Assembly (NCBI GenBank): GCA_015501595.1
Contig: JADNRX010000089.1
Span: 62,001 to 126,000 of the forward strand
DNA length: 64,000 nt
Source of the DNA: Hymenopellis radicata
Taxonomy: Eukaryota; Basidiomycota; Agaricomycetes; Agaricales; Physalacriaceae
Reading direction: 5' to 3'
Below, in pieces: positions 22,317 through 34,193 of this stretch (the stretch's first letter is position 1; the number at the start of each line of letters is the position of its first letter). Under the pieces are notes generated by a model, which saw nothing but the letters and a program-made list of their open reading frames with translations, had not been told where the DNA came from and did not search any database. The translations under genes and the position numbers were made by a program.

Positions 22317-23919
22317 TCAATCACCAGTATTCGTTGGAGAACACAGTTCCACCAGTCGTGATAACTGATCATCGGTCGAAGCACCCCTAGACATCGCCCT
22401 CGTGTTCTCGCAGAAAATGACACCTCGTTCGTCCCTCTCAAAGTACGTCCTCCGCGTTGCCGGCAAGCACTCAGCAAGAACCCAATCTTCGAAGTCTGCC
22501 ATATACTTCTCTGTAATCTCACCAACTTTTTGTGGCAGTAGGCGATGACTGTCTTTCGGCATGACATAGACATTCAGTACCAGGGTTTCCAAGATCTCCT
22601 TCAAATCACTAGCTGTGAGTGCGGCGTCTAGGGGATCCCAGATACGACGCTCGACACTGGGCATCGCGTTGATATCGATGATGTCAATGACGAGGGACAC
22701 CTCGAGTTCTTTGAGTTTAGAGGTCTTGGAAACCTTCGCCAGACTCGTCGTGTATAGTCTGACAAAAGGCCCTTGTTCGAAGGTCCATGCCCAAACATCA
22801 TTGAGCAACCAGCTAGTATGGCGACACACAATTCGCGCCCAGAACTTGAACGTCGAGATATGGGCGAGATTGATGTATGAGCCCCAATGAAAGTCATCCG
22901 GCATACCTGCCAAGATCTCGTCAGTCAGAAAATAAAAGAAGTATGAAATACACACCTTTGACGCTCGCCCTAAAGATGGACAACTGCTCCAGATAATGAC
23001 TAGTACAAGCCAAAAGCTGATTCAGCCTGTTCAAGAGATTCTGTCCACCGCTCATATGCTCGATTTCGACAACTCGAACATCGCACAAAGGGGAATACCT
23101 CTGGCTTCCAAGCAAATCCACGAACCAGCGATCGGAGTAGCTGATTAGATGCAAACGCAGCGTATCCACGCAAAGAAACTCTTTAGCCTTCTCTTTCCTT
23201 ACTTTCAATCGCTTTTGATAATCCGCAATATGTCGTAGTCGACTAGGGGTGGGTCTTCCCAGGTAACATCAACCTTGCGGTCGAAGCTGTCGCAATCGCC
23301 GAACCGGAGGATGCTGAGGTCGAGGAACTGTACGTCTACGACGGCGCGCAGGATAGTTATTAGGACGTCCATTGACATTAGGCAGTTTTTTATTTGGAGA
23401 GTGTCGAGGCGGGATGTGCAGCATCTGAGCGCGCGGGGAAGGGCTGCATGATCTGGCATCACCCAGAAGTTGAGCCTCTCTAGAAAGATGCGCTGGAGAT
23501 TGGTCATCTCTGGTATATGTCCGAAGAGTTGGGGTAGAATGACGTGCTGCGAAATAACCAGAGGTGCATGAGTCTTCATGGGCTCTCGGAGATGAAGTAC
23601 GCGGATGTTCTCTGCGATTTTGGGGGTGTGGGTGAGGACGTTGTGGAGTTTATGCAGGGAGTTTTGGATACGTTGGCGATCTAGGTCGACATCGGGACTG
23701 TAATTGGCGTGATGGGATATGACAACAGAACCGAATGTGCGACGACGAATGTAAGATAGCATGTCTGGCCAGATTAAGGCCGCATTGCCAAGGTATGCAT
23801 GTTCAACGTGTTCGAGAATAGTGCATTTAATTTCGAAGGGAATGTCAAGATTGGCCTAGTGATATGTCCTTAAATGAAATGATGTGTAAATTGAGGAAGA
23901 GGCGTACTTCGTCTGCCAT
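22317..23919 (-). CDS. F-box-like protein, family A copy 1 (frameshifted)
   Basis: Exons on the - strand: 23908-23919 (MADE), 22956-23855 and 22317-22906. Introns are 52 and 49 nt. About 500 aa if one base is restored. The N-terminus (DIPFEIKC.ILE..., LIWPDML..IRRRTFG) resembles the F-box-like plus leucine-rich pattern common in agaric proteins, which would make it a substrate adaptor of an SCF ubiquitin ligase; that role is inferred. One base is missing near 23213-23232 relative to family A copy 3, between VDYDIL and KRLKVRKEKAKEF. All other junctions keep phase. So it is either a recent pseudogene or an intact gene with an assembly indel. Confidence 0.65.
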
Positions 23920-24072
23920 AAAGTCTGTACGTGCCCTAAACGCAAAGGACCGAGTGGTGATGGTTGAAGTTTAAGCGGGAATAGGATTATGTAACACGCG
24001 AACCCCGCGATTTGCCGTTACTTAGTTACTATTGGTACTAGCCCGCTCGCCACAATCCTTACGCTCGACACT

Positions 24073-24757
24073 TAATTACCAGTCTTCGTCGGAGAACACA
24101 GTTCCACCAGTCGTGATATCACAACTGATCATCGCTCGAAGCACCACTGGACATCTCCCTCGTGTTCTCACAGAAAAGCACACCTCGTTCGTCCCTCTCA
24201 AAGTACGTCCTCCGCGTAGCCAGCAAGCACTCAGCAAAAACACAGCCTTCGAAGTCTGCCATATACTGCTCTGTGATCTCACCAATTTGCACTAGATTGT
24301 CTTTCGGCATGACATAGACATTCAGTACCAGAGTTTCCAAGATCTCCTTCATATTATTGGCTGTGAGTGCGGCGTCTACCGTACCCCAGATACGACGCTC
24401 TCCGCAGGGCATTACATTGATATCGACGATGTCAATGACGAAGGCTACCACGAGTTCTCTGAGTTTGGAGGTCTTGGGAACCTTCTCCAGACTCGCGTAT
24501 AGTTCGACAAAGCGCTGTTGTTCGAGTGTCCATCCCCAATAATCATTGAGCGACCAGCTACGGTGACACACGATTCACGTCCAGAACTTGCAGGTTGAGA
24601 TAAGGGTGAGACTGATGCATGAGCCCCAAACAAAGTGGTCTACTAGACTCTCGTCAATCGGAAAGAGGCAGAATCATGGAAGACGTACAAGAAATGTTGG
24701 CCCGAAAGCTGGTCAGCTCCTCGAGGTACTGGCTAGTACGAACCAGAAGCTGATTCA
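24073..24757 (-). pseudogene. Family A copy 2, 5'-truncated
   Basis: Matches the last half of copies 1 and 3 (starting at LNQLLVRTSQYLEEL, through DALTANN and YMADFE). The 5' half is absent; homology stops sharply at about 24757, next to gene C. A TAG and a TGA interrupt the frame near 24590-24650, and a short insertion near the 3' end creates an early stop. It is closer to copy 3 than to copy 1. Confidence 0.8.
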
Positions 24758-24846
24758 GCCTGTATCGCCGATCCAAGTGCCTCAGGTACAGCACATAGCT
24801 GATGCGCCATCCAACCCAGTCGCAAGCATCAGGTCTCTCAGTGATG

Positions 24847-25581
24847 TTAGCCGACCCACAGGTACTCGGGCAAATCCAAGATTTCGCCTGCGGTCCAGCC
24901 CTCCATGTCGTCCCGCATCTCTATGTGCAACAACCCCGGCTTCACCTCGAATACATCGAACGTCACACTCTCCTCCACCGAAAGCCAGCCTACCTCGATC
25001 ATTTGCTTCAAGACGGTTGTGAGCATCACCTTCCGCCTTGGCAGTTTGAACGTTCGTTTCACGCTCCGCGTCCTGGCCTTCCCATTGAACAAAGAAAAAC
25101 ACCAACTCCAAGGCTCGACCTCGTGATGATCCTCTATCTCGTTTGGCACCACGAGATCTCTCCAGCAGCCGTGCATCGAATTGTACGTCTCCTTTCTGGG
25201 AAAGCCCCAAGTATTCTCTGGCGACAGCCACAACTCGACGCCCGTCGCCGATACGAATCTCTCATTTTCCGTCATCTACAAGTATCGCCAAGTTAGCTCA
25301 CGACAGACCGTGTGGTGAATCCCACTCACATTGATTCTACGGGTAGCCAGTAGAAAACAAGCGTATCTAGCAGCTATGTGTGACACACAAGGCGAGCTCG
25401 TAGAAGTATTAAGTATGGTTGGAGGTTGGAGGAAAGGAATGTTTCGGCAATTGCCTAAGGCGATCATCTTCATGTCTCTCTCCTCTTCCTTCCATGACCG
25501 CAGAACTTTGAGTTCTACGACGCGTCCCGGTAAGTCTAGTTTCTCGTTAATTATAGTCAAAGTGAACATATCATACGTCAT
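24847..25581 (-). CDS. Unknown protein, family C
   Basis: Exons 25330-25581 and 24847-25275 with a 54-nt intron; 226 aa, intact and in phase. No signal peptide or membrane segment. The N-terminal part has an Arg/Glu/Lys-rich stretch (VLRSWKEEERDMKM). The second exon is acidic and Trp-rich (ELWLSPENTWGFP, EVEPWSWCFSLF, IEMRDDMEGWTAGE). I do not recognise the family. It starts only 62 bp after the stop of gene B1 on the same strand, so the two may be expressed together or once formed one gene. The right-arm copy is only a short 5' remnant. Confidence 0.7.
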
Positions 25582-25643
25582 AGAACATATAGCCTATAGG
25601 TGCAAGCACGGATAAATAATCGCAAAAACGTCAATCCAAACCA

Positions 25644-27979
25644 TCATTCGACAAGCGGCTGCCCAGTCCATCCAGCCGCACGAGTATAGTTGACTCGCTG
25701 CGCTAGAACAACCCGCCCCGACCAAATATATGCTTCCCTCCCGTACAGACCACCACCCGGGAGGATGTTACCCAAGATCGCCCTCGCGCCCTTCAGTCTC
25801 CATCCCAGGTCAACTTCCGGCTTACGCGGCATACCCTCGGGCAGCAGCACTCCCACATCCTCTTCCTCCTCCGCCTCTTCGGCCACCACCATCTCTGCTG
25901 CTTCGCTGCTTTTTTCCTTGCGCACCTTCTCAAACTCCTCTACGCTCCAGTTGTGGTTAAACGCGCGACTGGACGCGAATTCGCACTTGCCGGTAGCCTC
26001 ATTGTGGCTGCAAGCAACCGATTCTCTCAGCGGCGACGGCACCAAGGCCCAATTGTCCATCACCAACCTCCTCCACGTCCCCCAATCCTCTTCCTGGCGG
26101 TTCGGGTTGCCGCGGTACCGGTGTCGCTCGATGCCTTGCATATTCGCCAAGGAGCTGAGCTTGCGTACCAGAGGCTCCGCCCCCAAGTCCTCATAATACG
26201 AAATCTTCTTTTTCGCAAGTTCAATCTTCTTGCGTGACAGTAATGAGTTCAGGGCCTGGCGGAGCCGTTTCATTCCTATAGAGGGGATGAAATAATCTGC
26301 AGGTGGGAACGGAGAGTTCTTCGGCAAATGGCGTGCCCGTCCGCGCGCAGAAGGGATCAGGTTGGTGCCGTTGGGTATTATTAGCGGAAGAGACGCCGCC
26401 TTTTTGGCTGGCGTGGTCGCGGACGGCTTGGATTTTATGGTCTCAGTCTGGTTCGCACGACGTGCCGGCGGGAGGTCCTTGGCAGAATCGTCGTCCTCGC
26501 GTTTGCGCTTCTTTACTGGGGCGCCTTTGGATGCAGCCGCCGGAGCGGTCTCTGCGTTGCATTCAGAATCCACCATCGTAACATCTACATTGCCCTTTGA
26601 GGCTTCTGGGGAGGAACAAGCAGGGATGTCGGCCATTACAACGTCTTTGCCCGAGATGAAGATGCCGGCTTGCTGGTGAACGGACGATGGTTTGATGATT
26701 GAGGCAACAACTCCTGCGCCATTGCCAGCAGCGTTGTGTTGGGCTGCGATCGTTCCCTTGGGCATAGCCGTTCCTTTGACGTCGACCTTTCCTTTGGATT
26801 CAATCTTTCGTTTGGCTGCGATCTTTCCTTGTGGTGCAGCCTTTCCGCTGGGTGCGATCTTCTTCTTGACTGCCTTCTCCTTGCCCTTGCCCTTTGTGAT
26901 TTTTAGCGAAGGACGGAGATGCAGGGCTACTGGCGTCGGTGCATCTTGAAGCATGTATCTCGATGGTGGGAGGGTCTGTGGGACGGGGAACTCGCTTAGG
27001 ATGCTCTTTCGTTTGCCGATGTGGATGTGGATGGGCCAAAATCGGCGAGCAGGCATGATGAGCCAGTCCAATGGGTGTTGTTCGAGATGGAGATGGTCCA
27101 GGAGTAAGGCGCGGTATTCCTTGTACCCTCCCGCCCCACTGACTTCCATTTCTGATGGCATCCAGCCGGGAGGGAAATTTAGGATCTTGCCGATTTCGTC
27201 ACTCTTTGTCCATGGCTTGTGTTTCGGCATGCGCTTCTTTCCCACTTTTAGCAGATGGCGGGGGTGGACACGACGAAGCCTTCCGCCTTGGAGGTCGCGC
27301 TCGTAGTGGTACGGATGCGGAAAGTTTTTCTGTTAGCTAATGTCAGTTTCGTGACGAAGTTTGGCGGTTTGGAGACTCACGAGATCGTCAATGTGCACAC
27401 CCTCCGCAAGGAGTTTGTTGGCTGTCTTGTAAGATTCAGCCGTCATGAATCTGTCTTTTCGTCGCACGAGGTCGAGGACTTTCTTGCGCTGGAGGAACGC
27501 GTCGCGGCGGTTGTATTTCTGCAACCACGTGTCCTTCAGTTCGAGTGTCGGAGTGAACGACTCCGAGTCGTCGTCGAGGGACCAGACGAATTGTCCCTCG
27601 AGACTGTTACGGTATGTGTTCAGCTTGTCGCGGTCCTCCTTTGTTAAATTGTCCAGCGAAATGAACTTGGTCGAGACGAGCCAGGCGATGGTGCGCACTT
27701 CGAACATGTTCCCGTAGTGGAACGGTTGGAAAGCGCGCTTGGGCGCGATGCGGAAGCCTTTGGTGATGAGAGTGATCTGCGGAAACCGAATGTCTTGGTT
27801 GGGGAGTGGGATGTCCTCTGGCCAGAAGTGTGGGTTCATGACCTTGTGCGTCGTGATGTCCGCTAGGGCGCGAGTGCCGGGTGGGAAGTGAATGGGAATT
27901 GTATTGTTCGGGATCTGCAATGGTAGGTGAGATTGACGATATGTTGAGCAGAGGAAATACTCACCGAGAAATCAGGCAT
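25644..27979 (-). CDS. Unknown Lys-rich protein, family B copy 1
   Basis: Exons 27965-27979 (MPDFS), 27381-27914 and 25644-27329; introns 50 and 51 nt; 744 aa with no disruption. The first 180 residues are a conserved block (HKVMNPHFWPEDIPLPNQD, ITLITKGFRI, FVWSLDDDSESF, KVLDLVRRKD). Residues about 326-381 are strongly basic with repeated GK steps (KGKGKEKAVKKKI, QGKIAAKRKI), and KKRKRE near the middle looks like a nuclear import signal. The C-terminal third is conserved in all copies (MQGIERH, EDWGTWRRLV, VDLGWRLKGARAILGNILPGG). Family not recognised; nucleic-acid binding is a guess from composition. It is the only intact copy of three. Confidence 0.75.
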
Positions 27980-28285
27980 TGTCGAGTGAGGTGACAAAGG
28001 GTAGTGAATTGTTGGTGGTGTGAGACAAAGGGTACAAAGAGATTTGCGCGTCCAGCCAGTAGATGCTGATCTCGTGACTTGGTAAATGGCCGGGTCACGA
28101 GTGCGCCATTGTTCGACAAACGACGCGGCTCAATATGGTAATTTCAATTTGCTGAGCACGACTCCTAAGCTCGTGCGTGCGTTACAAGTGGACGGAGTGA
28201 AACCCGACTTATTCTCCTGCTCTCTAGTCTCCATCACGCGAAGGTATATCATTTTACTCCAAAAAATGCGCCACACTAATGTTAG

Positions 28286-28545
28286 CTAAGTTAAGCTTCA
28301 TCAGCTCGATCCTCATCAATAGCGCCTTCACTGCGTCGCTATCTGGACTGCCCAATCCTGAACAAAAATCCCTACTAGTACTCGGTCTTCGACTGGAGCC
28401 AATTCTGGGAAGCGAGCCCAGCCAAATCGAAGGACATGATTGGGAAACTCGGCACCCGGGCCGCACCCTGCTGGTTCGTCACCTCTGTGTGGCCAGAAGT
28501 GTGGGTTCATGACTTTGTGCGTTGTGATGTCCGCTAGCTTTGCAG
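28286..28545. pseudogene. Fragments of D and B
   Basis: 28286-28480 is a degenerate copy of the D frame seen at 45616-45900 (shared SGL, LLxLxLRLE). 28486-28545 is a piece of family B (ADITTHKVMNPHFWP on the - strand) joined directly to it. This marks a breakpoint at the outer end of the left arm. Confidence 0.65.
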
Positions 28546-29030
28546 AACAAGACACCGCCAGGTACATATTTCGTGTAACGCACCAACGGACCATTGAATT
28601 GGAGTCAATTCCGCACATGGTCATCGGCAATAGTACGTGATAGCAAGAATGTTCTGCTTTATCGGTGTGAGTGCCTGTTGTTGAATGGCAAGTAGGTCTG
28701 ACATTGTTCTCGCAGAAGTCCATCACGCTCCGCTTAATCGCTTCACCCTTCGCACTTTCTGACAAACATGATGAACTGACTTGGGTGTGTCAAAGCAGAT
28801 TCGGAAACCCAAATTGCACTAGCCTTGAAGCTTGACTCGATGTGTGAGAGCTCTGGGCGCGAGGCACCGTACCCATGTTGGAATATCAAGTGCATTGCTG
28901 CACCGGTACTCCCGATGCCGGCGCACTTCACCGGTATCATCACCACCGACTCGCATCCATTCCCTCCGACTCACCATTCTTACTGTAGATTTGTCATGCC
29001 TCCGATTGTTATTTATGGTACACACTTGTC
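28546..29030. other. Intergenic
   Basis: No supported gene. It holds the upstream region of the gene at 29089. Confidence 0.4.
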
Positions 29031-29038
29031 TATAAAAG
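29031..29038 (+). promoter_or_regulatory. TATA box
   Basis: TATAAAAG 58 bp before the ATG at 29089. Confidence 0.65.
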
Positions 29039-29088
29039 CAGGGATCACTGTCGTGCAAGCAAATCAGACCTCTCTTGTCAAATTCGCA

Positions 29089-29899
29089 ATGAATACTCAG
29101 ACCTCTGGTAGGCCTTGGTTCCGGTTGAGCGGTGATCACTGACCTATGCCAGTCATTGCAGAGGAGAAAGAATTGATCGCGAAGTGGAACGCGGGAGACT
29201 ACACCGCCGAAGGTTGGGTCAACAAGTCAGTAAGCTCGTCGACGTGCACATGCGATTCAATCTAATGATCGGCTTTTTCAGTGCCGATGGTCTGACAGAG
29301 GAAGCGCTCAACGGCCTGGCCGAATACAATACTAAGAAATGTCAGTCGCTCTTCTTTGTTCTGAGCGGTCAATCTCACGCGGCCTCAGATTTCAATACGG
29401 ACAACCTCGACGAGACGGCCTTGCTCGAACTCCCTGACATAGACACCTCCGAACTGTTCCAGAAATTTGCTACTACTGCTATCGCGGATGCACCGATGTC
29501 TGTCACCACGGGCAGAGTCAACAACGTCCCTGCCGTCATCGCCGAAGTGTTCTACAACTTCGCCCCAGGTTTTGGTCGCTTCCGAGCCGTATTCGAACGT
29601 CAAGGATCTACAGGAAACGCCCGCATTAACGGTAATAGAGAACACCATTCTGGGCTATATATGGAAGACGCTGATAATTTGTGTTGTCTCCAGGCCAAGT
29701 GCGCTGGGCGACTGGAAGCGCAGTGTCCGGCGCATACAGTCCCGCAGTACTGCAGAAAGATCCTGCGCCTCAGAATCAGGTTGTGCTCAGCTCGACTACA
29801 TCAACTGTTCCGCCTGAGCCTAGGTTGCAATTCACTGGTCCCTCCGGTAATCTCAACTTTGCTGTCACGTTCAGGACCACTGGTCACTATATGGCATGA
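29089..29899 (+). CDS. Unknown 196-aa protein
   Basis: Exons 29089-29107, 29162-29225, 29282-29340, 29389-29631 and 29694-29899; introns 48-62 nt; phase kept and TGA at the end. The N-terminal half is acidic and helical (EEKELIAKWNAGDY, LTEEALNGLAEYN, DETALLELPDIDTSELF). The C-terminal half reads as beta strands with Ser/Thr and Pro (FYNFAPGFGRFRAVFE, VRWATGSAVSGAY, LQFTGPSGNLNFAVTF). No signal peptide. The donor of intron 2 (GTCAGT) is weaker than the alternative GTAAGC four bases on, but only the former keeps the frame. The family is not recognised. A TATA box lies close upstream. Confidence 0.65.
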
Positions 29900-30683
29900 C
29901 AGGTTCTAAACAACACTTATATGAGGCCCAATTTCTAGTATGCGATCCCTTGTATATTCGTCAGATTGTGAAATCGAGTTCTTGCAAATTTGTTACACAA
30001 GTTGGCGTGAAATATGGATTTTGGCGTCTTGCTGCAGGGGCTGTGACAGACTGCAATTCAGAAATGACTGGGCCAGAATAGATTTATCCATACGACCAGA
30101 CGCGAGGGCGCTGAACACTGATCCGGACGCGCACGCGAAGCAATTCCTAAACTTGATGCACCGCGGGTTTCGTCACAAGATAAAAGAAATCTGGCTCTTC
30201 GACATAATGTACAGTCTCAATTCATGCTCTTCGCTATCTTGCCAGTCTACGTCCCTGCGCGGCTCATAGGGCACCCTCCAGTACTAGCCGTCCTCTTGAG
30301 ATACCAGGGTACACTACCATCCCCAGGTCCGCTCGATCCGCGCCCATGCTGGAACGCACCATCCTTACGTGCCCTAATAGTTCTACTGAACCACTTCTGT
30401 GAAGTGCTCGGCATGGCACGCGTATAACCATCCTCCTGCATCTCGGACCACGGCACGATCTTGAGCGCAACAGGAAGAGTGGTGTCGAACTCGTTCAGCC
30501 CACCGCTCGGCTTATCGTTCTCCCTCCCTTGGTAGATCATGCGTCGTCCCTCGGCGAGGACCAAAGTACAATCTTCTCCTCTGTTGATTGTACCCGATGT
30601 TTCAAAAGGGACTCACAAAGTTATTGCGGCGCCAGTCAGCATCAACCCTGGCACCCCAAGATGTTATTACAGCAGGACACCGG
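29900..30683. other. Intergenic with possible gene fragment on - strand
   Basis: A - strand frame at 30247-30564 (LKIVPWSEMQEDGYTRAMP, GAFQHGRGSSGPGDGSV) reads like part of a protein and continues upstream to a GTGAGT at about 30610. It abuts the broken end of the B fragment, so it may be a gene cut by that insertion. Not recognised. Confidence 0.3.
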
Positions 30684-31388
30684 AGCCTTCCACCTTGAAG
30701 GTCGCGGTCGTGGTGGTACAGAGGCGGAGAGTTTTCCTGTTATCAAATGTCAGCTTCGCAATGCTGTTTGGTGGTTTCGAGACTCACGACTCGGAGATTG
30801 CCAATGGGCACACCCTCGTCAAGGAGTCTATAGCCTGAGGGAGATTTGGGTATCACGAAGATGTCTTTTCCTCGCTGGGGGTCTAGGACTTGCTTGCGCT
30901 GGAGGAACGCGTCGTGGCGGTTGTATTTGTCCAGCCACGCGTTTTTCTGCGCGGCCCTAGGAATAAACTCCGCGTCGTCGTCGTCGAGGGACCAGACGAA
31001 CTGCCCCTCAAGACTGCTGTGGTATGCGTCCAGCTTGTCGCGGTCCTCCTTTGTCAAATCGTCCAGCGAGATGAAGCCGATGGAGGTGAGCCAGGCGATG
31101 GTGCGAATTTGGGACATGTTCCCGTAGTGGAACGGTTGGAAAGCGCGCTTGGGCACGATGCGGAAGCCTTTGGTGATGAGGGTGATATGCGGGAACCAAT
31201 GTCTTGGTTGGGGAGTGGCTTGTTATTCGGCCAGAAGTGTGGGTGCATGACTTGGTGCGTCGTGATGCCTGGTAAGGCGCGGGTGCCGGGTGGGAAGCGA
31301 AGGGGGACTGTATTATTTGGGATCTGCAAAGGTAGGTGAGATTGACGATATGTTGAGAACAGGAAATACTCACTGAGAAATCAGGCAT
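30684..31388 (-). pseudogene. Family B copy 2, 3'-truncated
   Basis: Starts with MPDFS and the same first intron as copy 1, then matches the N-terminal block (HPHFWP, AFQPFHYGN, LEGQFVWSLDDD). A one-base loss after LPNQDI shifts the frame. Homology ends at about 30684, just after the second intron, so three quarters of the gene are gone. Homology continues upstream of the ATG to about 31560, so promoter sequence was copied too. Confidence 0.85.
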
Positions 31389-31800
31389 TGTTCAAGATGT
31401 CGAGTGAGGTGACAGAGAGTAGTGGATTGTTTGTGGTGGTGGTGGAGGGAGGACAACACGCTTTGCGCGTCTTGTATATTCTCATTCCGTGACTTTGTCC
31501 ACAAGGGTCAAGAGCAAGCCATTGTTCGACAAACTTGAATGTGCGGCTTAACGCAATATAGATTATGCGCACTCTATATTGCGTTATGTGCAAGATGATT
31601 TGAATGGCGCCGCCTTGCTGTATTAGAATTTTCGCTGGCTTGGGTTGAGATAGAGACTTCTCCTCATAAGTAAGTCTGGCGTGGCGCTAATTCTGTGCGG
31701 GAGTGTCGGTGTTTACCACGTGTAGCAAGCGTGGGAAACAGTTGTCAAAAAATCCTGCGATCACTTTAGCAGCGTGAATCACCTCTTGGCCATCACCACC

Positions 31801-34193
31801 ATGTCGACGAGCGGACTCAAGGCGATAGCGCCGGTGCCAACGGCGACCGACTTTCTGGATATTGTGCTGTCGAAAACCCAGCGCAAGACGCCGACAGTGC
31901 GCATAATAATTATCATCGAAATGGGAAGTTACAAATAATCTCCTGCAGGTCATCCACAAGAACTTCAAAATCAGCCGGATACGAAATTTCTACATGCGAA
32001 AAGTTAAGTTTACGCAGGATTCTTTTGATGAGAAGCTGGGCGCCATTTTGACTGACTTTCCGATGTTGGATGTGCGTTTGGGATTTAAATGCGAACGGAA
32101 TGCTTATCGTTTTGGTTAGGATCTGCATCCATTCCTTCGTCTTTAATGAACGTGCTTTACGACAAGAACCACTACAAACTTGCCCTTGGCCAGCTACGGA
32201 CGGCGCGCCATCTCATTGACCATGTAGCAAAGGACTACGTCCGTCTATTGAAATTCGGCGACAGCTTGTATCGGTGCAAGCAGCTCAAAAAGGCTGCTCT
32301 TGGTCGGTGAGTGATATGCTATTCCCTTATCGTGTTTTTCAACGCCCTCACAGCATGGCTACAATAATGCGTCGGCAAAAAGATCCCCTCGCCTACCTCG
32401 AACAAGTCCGCCAGCACATATCCCGTCTCCCCGCTATCGATCCGAATACTCGAACACTCCTCATCTGCGGCTACCCGAATGTCGGCAAATCCTCGTTTAT
32501 CAACAAGGTGACACGCGCCGACGTCGATGTGCAACCTTACGCTTTCACGACAAAATCCCTTTTCGTCGGTCATCTGGACTACAAGTATCTGCGATGGCAG
32601 GTGATAGATACGCCTGGTATTCTTGACCATCCTCTTGAGGAGATGAACACGATTGAGATGCAAAGTATCACCGCTTTGGCTCATCTCAAGAGCGCTGTTT
32701 TATATTTCATGGATCTCAGCGAACAGTGTGGCTATACAGTGGAAGCGCAAGTAAGTCGAATGTTTGCTATGTTTTTCGAGACTTACATTTCGCAGTGTAA
32801 ACTCTTCCACTCAATAAAACCTCTCTTCAACGGCAAACCCACTCTCCTCGTTATCAACAAAATCGACGTCATGCGTCTCGAAGACATTCACCCCGACTCT
32901 CGCGTTCTTGTTCAGGAAATCATCGACTCAGAGGATGTTACATGTGTCCAAGTCTCATGTTACTCCGAAGAGGGCGTCATGGAACTCAAAAACAAGGCGT
33001 GCGAGGCTCTTCTCGCCCACCGTGTGGACGCCAAGATCAAAGGCAGCAAGATCAACTCTATCATTAACCGGATACACGTCGCACAGCCCAAGCCTCGGGA
33101 CGATGTCGTGCGGGCTCCGTTCATACCTGACGTAGTCAAGGACAAGAAGAAGTACGATAAGAATGACCCAGAGAGGCGCCGGTTGCAGAAGGACATTGAA
33201 CTTGAGGAGGGTGGTCCTGGCGTGTTCAACATCAACATGAAACGTAAGCTACCTGCCATCTCCTACAACCGTTCACTGACCGTGATTGAAGAGGACTACC
33301 TTCTCAAGGATCCTTCGTGGAAGGAGGACATCATCCCCGAAATCATGGATGGCAAGAACATTGCCGACTTTATCGATCCCGATATTGCTGAGAAGCTCGA
33401 GGCTTTGGAGCGCGAGGAGGAAAAGCTCCAGGCTGAAGGGTTCTATGATAGTGATGAGGACATTGTAAGCGATCCACCAAGTCGATTTGCTAACGCTGAC
33501 GGTCTCGGCAGTTCGACTCCGATGATGAACGTGAAGCCGAAGAAGCCCAGGTCTCACTCGCACACAAGATCCATTCACAGAGCATCAAGAAGGGCAAGAA
33601 GAACCAGTCGCGCATGCCGCGGTCGGCGACATTGCGGACTCTGAGTGACTTGACAGACGGGATGACAAAAGCGGGTCTGGACCCCAGTCGGATACAGGAG
33701 CGCGCGGAGATGCTGGCCAAGGTGGCTGGGGCGAAGCGGAAACGTGTGGAGGGGCAGGAGGAGATGGATGTCGACGAGGATGATGGGAGTGACAAAGACG
33801 GCATGGATGTTGATGGCGAGGAGGCACCCACGCTTAAGCGCACAAAAGCCAATTCCGGCGCGGTGTTGCTGCGTCGCGGAGAGCACCACGGACGAATCGT
33901 CAACTGGCCGGTATGCGGGATGATGCGGTATGTTTTTCTTCTCCGCCTTCTGGAGGGTGTTCTGATGTCTTTGGTGTGTGTGTAGCAAGCCAACAGGGCT
34001 GTCAAGCTGCGCAACCTTGGCCAGCGGCCCCGGAATATGCTGGCAAAGGCCGGTGAGGGCGATCGCAATATTACGACCAAAATGGTGAGGCGTCCGCGTT
34101 GGGGGGTGGTAACTTTATAACTGACGCTTTCGTTTGCAGCCGAAGCATCTGTTCGCGGGCAAGCGGAAGGGTGGAAAGACACAAAGACGTTGA
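31801..34193 (+). CDS. NOG1: Nucleolar GTP-binding protein NOG1
   Basis: Exons: 31801-31896, 31949-32071, 32120-32306, 32354-32750, 32796-33464, 33512-33910, 33986-34084, 34140-34193; about 674 aa. The N-terminal NOG1 block ([29 protein letters not shown]) and LARGE-type GTPase motifs are clear: G1 [10 protein letters not shown]3 DTPGILD, G4 NKID, with PYAFTTKSL and MDLSEQCGY between. The C-terminus is Lys/Arg-rich with acidic runs, ending [15 protein letters not shown]. It acts in maturation and export of the 60S ribosomal subunit and is essential in yeast. Exon 3 lacks one base near 32131-32140, between HPF and SLMNVLYDK; phase everywhere else is right. Because the gene is essential, an assembly indel is the likely cause. 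A donor shifted to 32076 would bypass it but lose the conserved HPF. Confidence 0.95.

Larger units (their letters stand above)
22211..28480. repeat. Left arm of large inverted segmental duplication
   Basis: Reverse-complement homology to 45690-50495. Read leftwards from 28480 the order is D fragment, B1, C, A2, A1. On the right, read rightwards, it is D, B3, C-prime, A3. Matching ends include TTGGACAAAA at 22210 and TTTTGTCCAA at 50486. The left arm is longer because the right one lacks most of C and all of A2. Confidence 0.9.

Noticed and set aside
25690..26196. Long + strand frames over gene B1
   Set aside because: Shadows of the coding strand; the - strand frame is conserved in the other B copies.
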